Below, piece by piece: positions 53,029 to 61,008 of a DNA stretch of 64,000 nucleotides. A program made the translations under genes and the position numbers. Within the stretch, counting starts at the first letter, position 1. Every line of letters begins with the position of its first letter. The notes under the pieces were generated by a model. The model ran no database searches. It saw nothing but the letters and a program-made list of their open reading frames with translations, and was not told the origin of the DNA. The DNA is from an uncultured bacterium (GTDB lineage Bacteria > Planctomycetota > Phycisphaerae > Phycisphaerales > SM1A02): contig CAITDI010000051.1 in the NCBI GenBank assembly GCA_903891095.1, positions 45,364-109,363 on the forward strand, given 5' to 3'.

Positions 53029-53562
53029 ATGGAACACGACACCCCGATCGATCCCGACACCACCGCCGCTTCCGACGAGGCGAGCGACACCACCGTCGAA
53101 CTCGCGCAGATGGTCGAGCGGCTCGCCGCCGAGCGCGACGAGGCCGTCGCCGCCAAGATGCGCGTGCAGGCTGATTTCGCGAACTTCCAGCGTCGCTCGG
53201 TGGAGAACGAGTCGCGCGCGCGCCTCGGCGGGCTCTCGCAGCTCACGCGCGCGCTGATGCCCGTGCTCGATCACTTCGACCTCGCGCTCGCGCAGGACCA
53301 CGCGAAGATGACCGTCGAGCAGCTGGCCAAGTCGATCGAGATGACGCGCACCGAGCTGCAGAAGGCGCTCGAGCACAACGGCATCGCGCGCATCGAGCCG
53401 ACGCCGGGCACGCCGTTCGACCCGATGCAGCACGACGCGGTCATGCGCCAGCCTGCGGCGGGCATCGAGCCAGGCTGCGTGAGCATGCGCTTCCAGACCG
53501 GTTGGAAGCTCGGCGAAACCGTGCTGCGCCCCGCGAAGGTCGCGGTCGCGCCCGACGCCTGA
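53029..53562 (+). CDS. grpE: GrpE nucleotide-exchange factor
   Basis: 177-aa DnaK nucleotide-exchange factor. A long N-terminal coiled-coil helix (VELAQMVERLAAERDEAVAAKMRVQADFANFQRRSVENE) is followed by the conserved PVLDHFDLAL block and the C-terminal beta domain with GTPFDPMQHDAVMRQPA. It is slightly under the usual size (~190-200). The stop is 17 bp before the FmdB-type gene. It occurs with dnaJ but without dnaK in this window. Confidence 0.92.
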   Translation: MEHDTPIDPDTTAASDEASDTTVELAQMVERLAAERDEAVAAKMRVQADFANFQRRSVENESRARLGGLSQLTRALMPVLDHFDLALAQDHAKMTVEQLAKSIEMTRTELQKALEHNGIARIEPTPGTPFDPMQHDAVMRQPAAGIEPGCVSMRFQTGWKLGETVLRPAKVAVAPDA

Positions 53563-53579
53563 ACGGACGAATCTCGCCG

Positions 53580-54179
53580 ATGCCCACCTACGAGTACATC
53601 TGCCGCGCGTGTGGTCACGAGTTCGAGGAGTTCCACTCGATCAAGGCAGACCCGATCGCGATCTGCCCCAAGTGCCGCAAGAAAAAGGTCGAGCGCAAGA
53701 TCGGCATCGGCGGCGCGGTGATCTTCAAGGGCGGCGGCTTCTACGAGACCGATTACCGCAGCGAGAGCTACAGGTCGGGCGAGGACGCGGAGAAGAAGTC
53801 GCGTGATGCGAAGCCGGAAGGCAAGCCCGACGCGCCCAAGTCTGAAGCGCCCAAGTCCGATGCATCCAAGTCTGATGCATCCAGGCCTGCCGATGCGAAG
53901 CCAGGAGCGGGTAAGCCTGAGAGCAAGGGCGAGGCTTCCAAGTCGGAGGCTCCAAAGGCTGACGCCTCCAAGTCTGACTCCAGGCCCGACTCCAAGTCTG
54001 AGTCCAAGTCTGAGTCCAAGCCCGGCTCCACGCCTACCGCCTCATCCTCCGCCTCCGCCGAGAACAAGCGCATCGAGGACCGCGCGACGCATCGCTCGCG
54101 CATCGGCCGTGGCGTGGGCAACATCGTCAAGAAGCCCGCGGCCGCGGCGAAGACGAAGCCGGCGCGCAAGCCCAAGTAA
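53580..54179 (+). CDS. FmdB-family zinc-ribbon protein with low-complexity tail
   Basis: 199 aa. The N-terminal ~70 residues form the FmdB/CxxC regulatory zinc ribbon: MPTYEYICRACGHEFEEFHSIKAD...CPKCRKKKVERKIGIGGAVIFKGGGFYETDYR. The rest is a disordered tail made of repeated short Lys/Ser/Asp/Pro/Ala blocks (e.g. PKSDASKSDAS), encoded by imperfect direct repeats, ending in a basic stretch (KKPAAAAKTKPARKPK). ATG 53580 starts the ribbon. It follows grpE by 17 bp and is presumably in the same operon. Function of FmdB-like proteins is poorly defined. Confidence 0.85.
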   Translation: MPTYEYICRACGHEFEEFHSIKADPIAICPKCRKKKVERKIGIGGAVIFKGGGFYETDYRSESYRSGEDAEKKSRDAKPEGKPDAPKSEAPKSDASKSDASRPADAKPGAGKPESKGEASKSEAPKADASKSDSRPDSKSESKSESKPGSTPTASSSASAENKRIEDRATHRSRIGRGVGNIVKKPAAAAKTKPARKPK

Positions 54180-54278
54180 TCCAGGCTCACGCAACTCGCT
54201 CGCACGGCGCCGCCGTTTCGCGGAAACGCCCCCGATCGCGCGCGTTTTTCCGCGTGCGCGACCCCTTACACTCCGCGA
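54180..54278. other. Gap between the FmdB gene and rnr with small hairpin
   Basis: 99 bp. A perfect 6-bp hairpin CGTTTC-GCG-GAAACG (54214-54228) and a following GCGCGTTTTTCC stretch could form a weak terminator; a promoter for rnr was not identified. Confidence 0.35.
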
Positions 54279-56747
54279 ATGCCTCTTCGCTTCAAGAACC
54301 GGATCCTCGACCACCTCGCGCACAAGAACTACGTGCCGATCTACATGAAGGAGATCGCGCGGCAGCTGCGCGTGGCCGACGAGGATGGTCCCGCGTTCGG
54401 CGAGGCGATCCGCCAGCTCGCGATCGAAGAGCGGCTCGAGATCGGCAAGGACGAGAAGATCCGCCTGCCGCGCCTCCCCGAGGAGGTCGAGGGCACGATC
54501 AAGATCACGCCGCGCGGCTTTGGCTTTGTGAAGACGCAGGTCATCTACCGCGAGGGCGATCTGTTCGTGCCCGAGGGCGAGACCAAGGACGCCGTGAGCG
54601 GCGACCGCGTGCGCATGCAGGTCGTGCGCCGCGGCGATCGCTGGGCGCGTGGCTTTGGCGCGACGCCGGGCGGCGCGCGCGACGACATCTTCGGCCGCGT
54701 GCTCGAGGTGCTCGAGCGCGGACAGTCGCGCTACGCAGGCACGCTGGTCAAGCGCGGCCGCGAGTGGCTCGTCGAGCCCGACGGCCGCTCGATCCGCGAG
54801 CCGATCGTCGTGCGCGATCCCGGCGCGAAGAACGCGAAGGAAGGCGACAAGGTCGTCGTCGACATCCTGCTCTGGCCCGAGGAAGGCGCGCTGGCCGAAG
54901 GCGTGATCCTCGAGGTGCTCGGCGAGGCGGGACGCCCCGACGTCGAGACGCAGGCGGTGATCGCGACGTACATGATCCGCGAGGTGTTTCCCGACGAGGC
55001 GACCGCGCAGGCGCGCGAGGCCGCGGTCGGCTTCGAGCGCGCGACGCATGAGGCGGGCGCAACCGGCAAGTGGACCGACCGCGAGGATCTCACGGGGTCG
55101 TTCATCTTCACCATCGATCCGCCCGACGCGAAGGACTTCGACGACGCGATCTCGATCAAGCTGAGCGAGACGACGGGCCACTGGGAGCTCGGCGTGCACA
55201 TCGCCGACGTCGCGTACTTCGTGACGCAGGAATCGCCGCTCGACGAAGAGGCCCGCGCGCGCGCGACCAGCGTCTACCTCCCCCGCCACACCGTGCCGAT
55301 GCTGCCCGAGACGCTGTCGAACGGCGTCTGCTCGCTGCAGGAAGGCGTGGCACGCTTCACGCTGAGCGCGTTCATCACGCTCGACGATGAAGGCAAGATC
55401 GTCGGCCAGCGCCTCGCGCGCACCGTGATCAAGAGCGCCAAGCGGCTCACCTACATCGAGGCGCAGGCGCTCATCGACGGCAAGCAGGACCTCGCGCGCC
55501 AGCACGCGAAGACCGACACGGCGTACACGCCCGAGCTCATCGACGCGCTCCAGCTTTCCGACAAGCTCGCGAAGGTCATCCGCGCGCGCCGCGAGAAGGC
55601 GGGCATGATCCACCTCGACCTGCCCGAGGTCGACCTCGTGTTCGACGACGCGGGCCACGTGGTCGACGCGATCAAGGAGGACGACTCGTTCACGCACACG
55701 CTGATCGAGATGTTCATGGTCGAGGCCAACGAGGCGGTCGCGCGCACCTTCGCGGGGCTCGACACGCCGCTGCTGCGGCGCATCCACCCCGATCCGACCT
55801 TCGGCGACATCGAGGAAGTGCGGCAGTTCGCGCGCCTCGCCAAGTGGCGCCTGCCCGACGAGCCGACGCGCAAGGACCTCCAGGCGCTGCTCGAGGCGAC
55901 GCGTCACTCGCCCGCGGCGCGTGCGATCCACTTCTCCGTGCTGCGCTGCATGTCGAAGGCGGTCTACTCGCCCGCGCTCATCGGCCACTACGCGCTTGCG
56001 AGCGAGCACTACGCGCACTTCACGAGCCCGATCCGGCGCTACCCCGATCTCCTCGTCCACCGCGTGGTGCATGCGTACCTCGATGTCACCGAGAACGGCA
56101 CCGAGTCGGGCGGCGGCAAGCGCCGTCGCGCGCTCACCCGGCAGCTCGCCGAGGATCCGCGCGTGCTCGACGAGGCGCAGCTGCTCGAGCTCGGTCGCCA
56201 CGCGAGCGAGCGCGAGGTCGCGGCCGACGCGGCGGAGAAGGACCTGCGCACGTTCCTCGTGCTGCAGCTCCTGCACGAGAAGCATCTCGGCGACGAGTTC
56301 GACGGCACGGTGACCGGCATCATGCCCAACGGCACGGTGTTCGTGTCGATCGACCGCTACCTCGTCGACGGCGCGATCCCGAGCCGCGACATGAAGGGCG
56401 GCGACGGCCGCCTCGACCGCTGGAACCGCGACCAGCGCAGCGGACGCCTCATCGCGTCGCGCAGCGGCGCATCGATCGGCCTCGGCGACCGCATCAAGGT
56501 GCGCATCGCGACGGTCGACCTGCGCGGACGCCAGCTCAATCTCGAGATCGCCAAGTTCGGCCGCGCGGCGATCGAGGTCGAGAGCGAGCTTCCGTCGTCG
56601 GGCGATGCAGGCGCGCGCATGGTCGGCGGATCGCGCGAGTACTTCGAGCCGCGCCCGCGCGAAGGCGGCAAGACCGGCCGCACGGGCCGCGACAAGTTCG
56701 GCCACAAGTCGGGCTTCAAGCAAGGGCGGCGCGGGCGCAAGGGCTGA
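54279..56747 (+). CDS. rnr: Ribonuclease R (VacB/RNB family)
   Basis: 822-aa 3'-5' exoribonuclease. An N-terminal helix-turn-helix and cold-shock-like region (about 1-220) precede the RNB catalytic domain with IDPPDAKDFDDAISIK and FTSPIRRYPDLLVHR. A C-terminal S1 domain (DGTVTGIMPNGTVFVSIDRYLVDGAIP) and a basic tail (KTGRTGRDKFGHKSGFKQGRRGRKG) follow. It degrades structured RNA. It sits in the chaperone cluster, but 99 bp and a possible terminator separate it from the preceding gene. Confidence 0.93.
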   Translation: MPLRFKNRILDHLAHKNYVPIYMKEIARQLRVADEDGPAFGEAIRQLAIEERLEIGKDEKIRLPRLPEEVEGTIKITPRGFGFVKTQVIYREGDLFVPEGETKDAVSGDRVRMQVVRRGDRWARGFGATPGGARDDIFGRVLEVLERGQSRYAGTLVKRGREWLVEPDGRSIREPIVVRDPGAKNAKEGDKVVVDILLWPEEGALAEGVILEVLGEAGRPDVETQAVIATYMIREVFPDEATAQAREAAVGFERATHEAGATGKWTDREDLTGSFIFTIDPPDAKDFDDAISIKLSETTGHWELGVHIADVAYFVTQESPLDEEARARATSVYLPRHTVPMLPETLSNGVCSLQEGVARFTLSAFITLDDEGKIVGQRLARTVIKSAKRLTYIEAQALIDGKQDLARQHAKTDTAYTPELIDALQLSDKLAKVIRARREKAGMIHLDLPEVDLVFDDAGHVVDAIKEDDSFTHTLIEMFMVEANEAVARTFAGLDTPLLRRIHPDPTFGDIEEVRQFARLAKWRLPDEPTRKDLQALLEATRHSPAARAIHFSVLRCMSKAVYSPALIGHYALASEHYAHFTSPIRRYPDLLVHRVVHAYLDVTENGTESGGGKRRRALTRQLAEDPRVLDEAQLLELGRHASEREVAADAAEKDLRTFLVLQLLHEKHLGDEFDGTVTGIMPNGTVFVSIDRYLVDGAIPSRDMKGGDGRLDRWNRDQRSGRLIASRSGASIGLGDRIKVRIATVDLRGRQLNLEIAKFGRAAIEVESELPSSGDAGARMVGGSREYFEPRPREGGKTGRTGRDKFGHKSGFKQGRRGRKG

Positions 56748-56776
56748 GTGGCCGGGTGAACGGACGCGCGCGATGG

Positions 56777-56820
56777 CAAAAAGCACCGCGCGATGGAGCC
56801 TTTCGTGCTCCATCGCGCGG
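56777..56820 (-). terminator. Intrinsic terminator of the first PepSY-like/dockerin gene
   Basis: Perfect 14-bp stem (56786-56799 with 56807-56820). The left flank GGCAAAAAGCA is a T-run on the minus strand, so this ends the gene whose stop is at 56850. It is just downstream of rnr and may also affect it. Confidence 0.85.
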
Positions 56821-56849
56821 ATGCGTTTCGATCGTGCTGCGGACTGCGA

Positions 56850-57992
56850 TCAGCCCCAGTTCGAGATGACTGCGGTGACTTCGTGCGAACCGACCATGCT
56901 GTCGCCGTTGATGTCCATCAGCGGATTCACGGTGCCCCACGCGCTGAAGACCTCGGTGAGATCAAGCGCGTTCACGACGCCGTCGCGGTTGAAGTCGCCG
57001 ACCAGCGGAGTGACCGGCGCCATCGCCATGCGGAAGCCGTTGTTGAGCGGCGTCGTGGCATCGACGATGTAGTCAATCTGGATCAGGTCCGCGGTGATGA
57101 GGTTGATCTTCCACTTCATGGAAGTGACGTTCTTGTGCGTCTCGATCGCCATCTCTGCTTCGACGATGCCCGAGCCGGGATACGCCGCGCCAGCCGCGCC
57201 GACCGCAGCCGCGAGGTCGGTCACGACCATGCCCCAGTGCGAGCGGATCGCGCCGATCCGGTTGGCCTGGCCGCCGGCGGGCTGGAAGTCCACCGAGTGG
57301 CTGACCGCGGTGCCCGAGACGTCGACCACCGAGAGCATGCCGCTCTTGAGGTCGAGGAGCAGCACTTCGACGATGTTGCCGCCGTTTTCGGTCTCGCTCT
57401 CGAGTCCGATCGAAACCCAGCCCGAGCCCTTGAACTCCTGAGCGATGCCGATGGCGGAGCTCACCGAGGTCGCGGGATTGGTCGGATCCATGTCGTCATC
57501 GGGCATGTGGTGCGGCACCACGCCGCCGGTCACGCTGTCGATGTAGGACTTGGTGACGCCGTCGAAGTACTTGACCTGATAGGCGAGGATGCCTGCCTCG
57601 ATGTCGTACTCAACCTTCTGCACGTCGGAGCGCTGCGTTGCTTCGTTGGCGATCGAGATCGCCTGCGCGAAGTCGACCTGCACCGAGCCAAGACGATCGT
57701 TGATCGGCTTGAGCGCTGCGCGCGCCGCCGCAGAGACGTTGTTGACGTTGAGACGAATCAGAGCGCCCGTATCGAGGTTCAGCCGCGGCTGGTAGCGCGT
57801 CGTCAGCTCGGCGTTGTAGAGGTCGGCCTCGTAGACCATGGCCGAGCCGCGAACGCGCTGCTCGATGGCGAAGAGGCGACCGAGCGGAGCTGCGGCGCGG
57901 GCCGCGTCGACGGCTGCTGCGAACCCGATGTCGGCGGATGCAACGGACGAGGCAAGGAGAGCTGAAGAGATGACAAGGCCACGAAAGAGCAC
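56850..57992 (-). CDS. Exported PepSY-like/dockerin protein, paralogue A
   Basis: 380-aa exported protein. The start is taken as GTG 57992, because AGGAG lies 7 nt upstream and it gives a signal peptide MLFRGLVISSALLASSVASA; an upstream TTG frame extension lacks a ribosome site. After ADIGF there are two PepSY-like segments (VYEADLYNAELTTRYQPRLNLDTGALI and, further on, GLESETENGGNIVEVLLLDLKSGMLSVVDV). The C-terminus is a dockerin with GDFNRDGVVNALDLTEVFSAWG; the second half-repeat is partly degenerate (DINGDSMVGSHEVTAVISNWG). Paralogue B follows upstream on the same strand. Confidence 0.75.
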   Translation of the reverse strand: MLFRGLVISSALLASSVASADIGFAAAVDAARAAAPLGRLFAIEQRVRGSAMVYEADLYNAELTTRYQPRLNLDTGALIRLNVNNVSAAARAALKPINDRLGSVQVDFAQAISIANEATQRSDVQKVEYDIEAGILAYQVKYFDGVTKSYIDSVTGGVVPHHMPDDDMDPTNPATSVSSAIGIAQEFKGSGWVSIGLESETENGGNIVEVLLLDLKSGMLSVVDVSGTAVSHSVDFQPAGGQANRIGAIRSHWGMVVTDLAAAVGAAGAAYPGSGIVEAEMAIETHKNVTSMKWKINLITADLIQIDYIVDATTPLNNGFRMAMAPVTPLVGDFNRDGVVNALDLTEVFSAWGTVNPLMDINGDSMVGSHEVTAVISNWG

Positions 57993-58034
57993 GGCTGAAC
58001 TCCTGTGGACGAGGTCCACGATGTTCGGTTGCAA

Positions 58035-58258
58035 GCCCCCAGGAAGGGCGATCTTGGTTGGCCGCTGCGCGGACGATCTGCGCTCGGCTGCTAGAGAAGA
58101 GCGGCGACCCGACTACAGAGATACCGCGATCACTGCGCGAAGCGATTGATTTGCAAATCTCGCATTTGCAAAGACTTGCCGCTCACGGTGGAGCCAAATG
58201 CCGGCGCCGAGGCAGTCGAAGTTATGCGCGACCACTCCTGGTTCTGCGGACCGTCCTG
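58035..58258. other. Region between paralogues A and B with twin ATTTGCAAA
   Basis: 224 bp, no gene. ATTTGCAAA occurs twice, at 58149-58157 and 58164-58172, the first as part of the palindrome ATTTGCAAAT; start-to-start distance 15 bp. It could be an operator for paralogue A. Confidence 0.45.
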
Positions 58259-59422
58259 CTAGCGCCAGTTCGACAGCAGGATCGCCAGATCCGCCGCATC
58301 GACGCTGCCGCCCTCATCGAGGTCGAGCAGCGGATTGATCGCGCCCCATGACGCGAGGAGCTCGGCGAGATCGCGCGCATCGACCACGCCGTCGCGATTA
58401 AGGTCGCCCGCGATGAGGTCGACAGGCGCGACGATCGCGACCGCGCTCGCGTTGCACGGGGCAGCGGCATTCGCGCGCGCGTCGCGTTCGATGCCGTCGG
58501 CGCCGACGAAGCCGGTCACCCAGGTGTAGGTCGTCGAGTTCTTGACGGTGCGCACCTCGAGCGCGAGGCGATTCACGCCCAGCAGCGGCGCGCGCGACTG
58601 CACGTCGGTAAGCGCGCCGATCGCGGGACACGCGACGGGCGAAGTGCCCGCCGCAACCGCGGCCGCGCGCGCGACCTGCGAGCCGATCGGCGCAAACGCG
58701 GGCGCCGAGATGTAGAAGCCCTGCACGACCTCGGGGTTCATGAGCTCGCCGGTGACGCGGTTCGCGAGCAGCACGCGCACGGTGGTTCCGTCGACGCGCT
58801 CGTTGGCCCACGCTTCGATCGCGGTCCAGTTGGTGCCCGCACGCCACTGTGCGTGCGCAATCGCACCCGCCATCTCGGCGGCGGAAACCGTCGGCTCGAT
58901 GCCGAGGCCAGGCACGAACGCGGGCACGACGCCGCCCGTGATCGAGTCGACGGGCACGATCGTCCCACCCGTGAAGTACGAGACGCGGAATGCGAGCACG
59001 CCCGCCTCGTAGAGGAGCAGCATGCGCTCGGCGTTCGACTGCGCGGCGAAGGCGTTCGCGGTCGCGAGCGCCTGCGCGTAGTCGATGGTCGCGTAGCGCA
59101 GGCGCTGAAGCGCTTGGGCCGTCGCGGCGACTTCAGCCGGCGGGAGCGCGATGGTCGCAATGTCGATCGTCGCGCCCGTGTCGCGGTTGATGGTCGCGGT
59201 GGTCACCTCGGTCGGCGGCGTGTTGACGAGGTCGCCCTCGTAGACCCACACGTTGTTGCGCTGGCGCTGGCGGATCGCGGTCAGCGTGCGGTTGGGCACG
59301 AGTTGGCGGCAGGTGCCGACCGCAGCAGGAAAGCCGATGTCCGCGCGCGCGGTGTCGACGGCGAAACACGCCGCGGCGAGCGCGATCATCGTGGGGATAA
59401 GCCTGTTCGCGCGCTGCAACAC
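58259..59422 (-). CDS. Exported PepSY-like/dockerin protein, paralogue B
   Basis: 387-aa homologue of paralogue A: same ADIGFPAAV start of the mature part, VWVYEGDLVNTPPTEVTTATINRDTGATIDI, a repeated PepSY-like pattern further on, SITGGVVP, and a C-terminal dockerin, AGDLNRDGVVDARDLAELLASWG plus LDEGGSVDAADLAILLSNWR. The second half-repeat has lost some ligand positions (DLDEGGS). GTG 59422 is chosen since it gives a basic-then-hydrophobic signal peptide (MLQRANRLIPTMIALAAACFAV); the ribosome site is weak, so ATG 59389 is an alternative. Role unknown. Confidence 0.72.
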   Translation of the reverse strand: MLQRANRLIPTMIALAAACFAVDTARADIGFPAAVGTCRQLVPNRTLTAIRQRQRNNVWVYEGDLVNTPPTEVTTATINRDTGATIDIATIALPPAEVAATAQALQRLRYATIDYAQALATANAFAAQSNAERMLLLYEAGVLAFRVSYFTGGTIVPVDSITGGVVPAFVPGLGIEPTVSAAEMAGAIAHAQWRAGTNWTAIEAWANERVDGTTVRVLLANRVTGELMNPEVVQGFYISAPAFAPIGSQVARAAAVAAGTSPVACPAIGALTDVQSRAPLLGVNRLALEVRTVKNSTTYTWVTGFVGADGIERDARANAAAPCNASAVAIVAPVDLIAGDLNRDGVVDARDLAELLASWGAINPLLDLDEGGSVDAADLAILLSNWR

Positions 59423-59531
59423 GGTCGTGCACACTAGCGGGTGCAAGCCGCCGCACGAAGGATTTGCCGACGAGCATGCTTCCCGGGTTGCAAACGCGCT
59501 CGACGGAGCGCGTTCTCGGTCGCGCGCGGCT

Positions 59532-60998
59532 TCACGCGCCGACCGCGCCGCTGATCACATTGCCGTGCACATCGGTGAGCCGCATGTCGCGGCCGCCCGA
59601 GCGGAAGGTCAGGCGCCGATGGTCGACGCCCATCAGGTGCAGCATGGTCGCGTGCAGGTCGTGGATCTTGTAGGGATTCTCGACGGCGCGGTAGCCGAAC
59701 TCGTCGGTCGCGCCGATCACGGTGCCGCCCTTCGCGCCGCCGCCGGCCATCCACACGGTGAAGCCGAATGGATTGTGATCGCGGCCGTTCGAGCCCTGCG
59801 CAAACGGCGTGCGGCCGAACTCCGCGGCCCACACGACGAGCGTCGACTCGAGCAGCCCGCGGCGCTTGAGGTCCATGATGAGCGCGGCGATCGGCTGGTC
59901 GACCGCGCGCGCGTTGGCCTCGTGGCCGCCACGGAGATTGTCGTGCTGGTCCCAGCGGTCGCCGATGGTGCGCGGGCAGGTGACCTCGACAAAGCGCACG
60001 CCGCGCTCGACAAGGCGCCGCGCGAGGCAGCACTCGCGCGCGTAGGTGCGCGTGGTCGCGTCGGGCGCGTCGAAGCCGTAGAGCTCCTTGGTTTCCTTGC
60101 TCTCGCCGTCGAGCGCGGCCAGCTCGGGCACGGAAGCCTGCATGCGGTACGCGAGCTCGTGGTTCTTGATCGCGCTCTCGACGGCCTCGGAGTTGGTGTC
60201 GTGCGCGAACGCGCTGTCGAGGCGTGCGATCATCTGGCGCTGGCGCAGCTGCGCGTCGGCCGAATCGCGCGGCGTGGCGTTGGCGATCGCCTCGCCCATC
60301 GGCCGCATGATCGATCCCTGGTGGCGCGCAGGCAGGAATCCCGCGGAAAAGCAGTCGAGTCCGCCCGGCGGCACGAGCCCGCCTTCGACGACGACAAAGC
60401 CGGGGAGATTCGCGTTCTCGTCGCCGAGTCCGTACGAGCACCACGCGCCCATCGACGGGCGGCCGGGGATTCCCGAGCCCGTGTGCAGGAAGTAGTTCGC
60501 GTTGGTGTGCTCGGAGAAATCGCTCGTCATCGAGCGGATCACGCAGAGCTCGTCGCTCACGCCCGCGATGTGCGGGAAGAGGTCGGACACCCACATGCCC
60601 GACTGGCCGTACTGGTTGAACTTCCACGGAGACGCGAGCGTGTTGCCGTTGTTGTTGAACTGCGTCGGCGCGGTCTTCATCGGGAACGGCTTGCCGTCGT
60701 AGTCGACGAGCCGAGGCTTGGGATCGAACGTGTCGACCTGCGACGGACCGCCGTCCATGTAGAGGAAGATCACGCTGCGCGCGCGCTGCGGGAGATGCGT
60801 CGCGGGGAGCGCGCGTTCGGCGAGTACGCCTGCCGCGCTGCCGCCGTCGTCACCGGTGGAGGCGCCGAGCGCCGTGCGGCCGAAGAGCCCCGCGAACGCG
60901 AGCATGCCGAAGCCGCCGCCAACCGAGCGCAGCATGTCGCGGCGCGTGACGGGCGTGGGGCGGAAACAACCGCAGTGATGGCGTGGGTCGTCGTTCAT
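59532..60998 (-). CDS. DUF1501 protein with twin-arginine signal
   Basis: 488-aa exported protein of the planctomycete DUF1501 (sulfatase-like alkaline-phosphatase-fold) family. A Tat signal (TRRDMLRSVGGGFGMLAFAGLFG, R19/R20) is followed by SVIFLYMDGGPSQVDTFDPKP, with the metal-binding D/G/H-like pattern, and later GDRWDQHDNLRGGHE and AAEFGRTPFAQGSNGRDHNPFGFTVWMAGGG. It is transcribed directly after the DUF1549/DUF1553 gene (10 bp gap); the pair is widespread in planctomycetes and its substrate is not known. Confidence 0.93.
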   Translation of the reverse strand: MNDDPRHHCGCFRPTPVTRRDMLRSVGGGFGMLAFAGLFGRTALGASTGDDGGSAAGVLAERALPATHLPQRARSVIFLYMDGGPSQVDTFDPKPRLVDYDGKPFPMKTAPTQFNNNGNTLASPWKFNQYGQSGMWVSDLFPHIAGVSDELCVIRSMTSDFSEHTNANYFLHTGSGIPGRPSMGAWCSYGLGDENANLPGFVVVEGGLVPPGGLDCFSAGFLPARHQGSIMRPMGEAIANATPRDSADAQLRQRQMIARLDSAFAHDTNSEAVESAIKNHELAYRMQASVPELAALDGESKETKELYGFDAPDATTRTYARECCLARRLVERGVRFVEVTCPRTIGDRWDQHDNLRGGHEANARAVDQPIAALIMDLKRRGLLESTLVVWAAEFGRTPFAQGSNGRDHNPFGFTVWMAGGGAKGGTVIGATDEFGYRAVENPYKIHDLHATMLHLMGVDHRRLTFRSGGRDMRLTDVHGNVISGAVGA

Positions 60999-61008
60999 CG
61001 TTGGAAAC

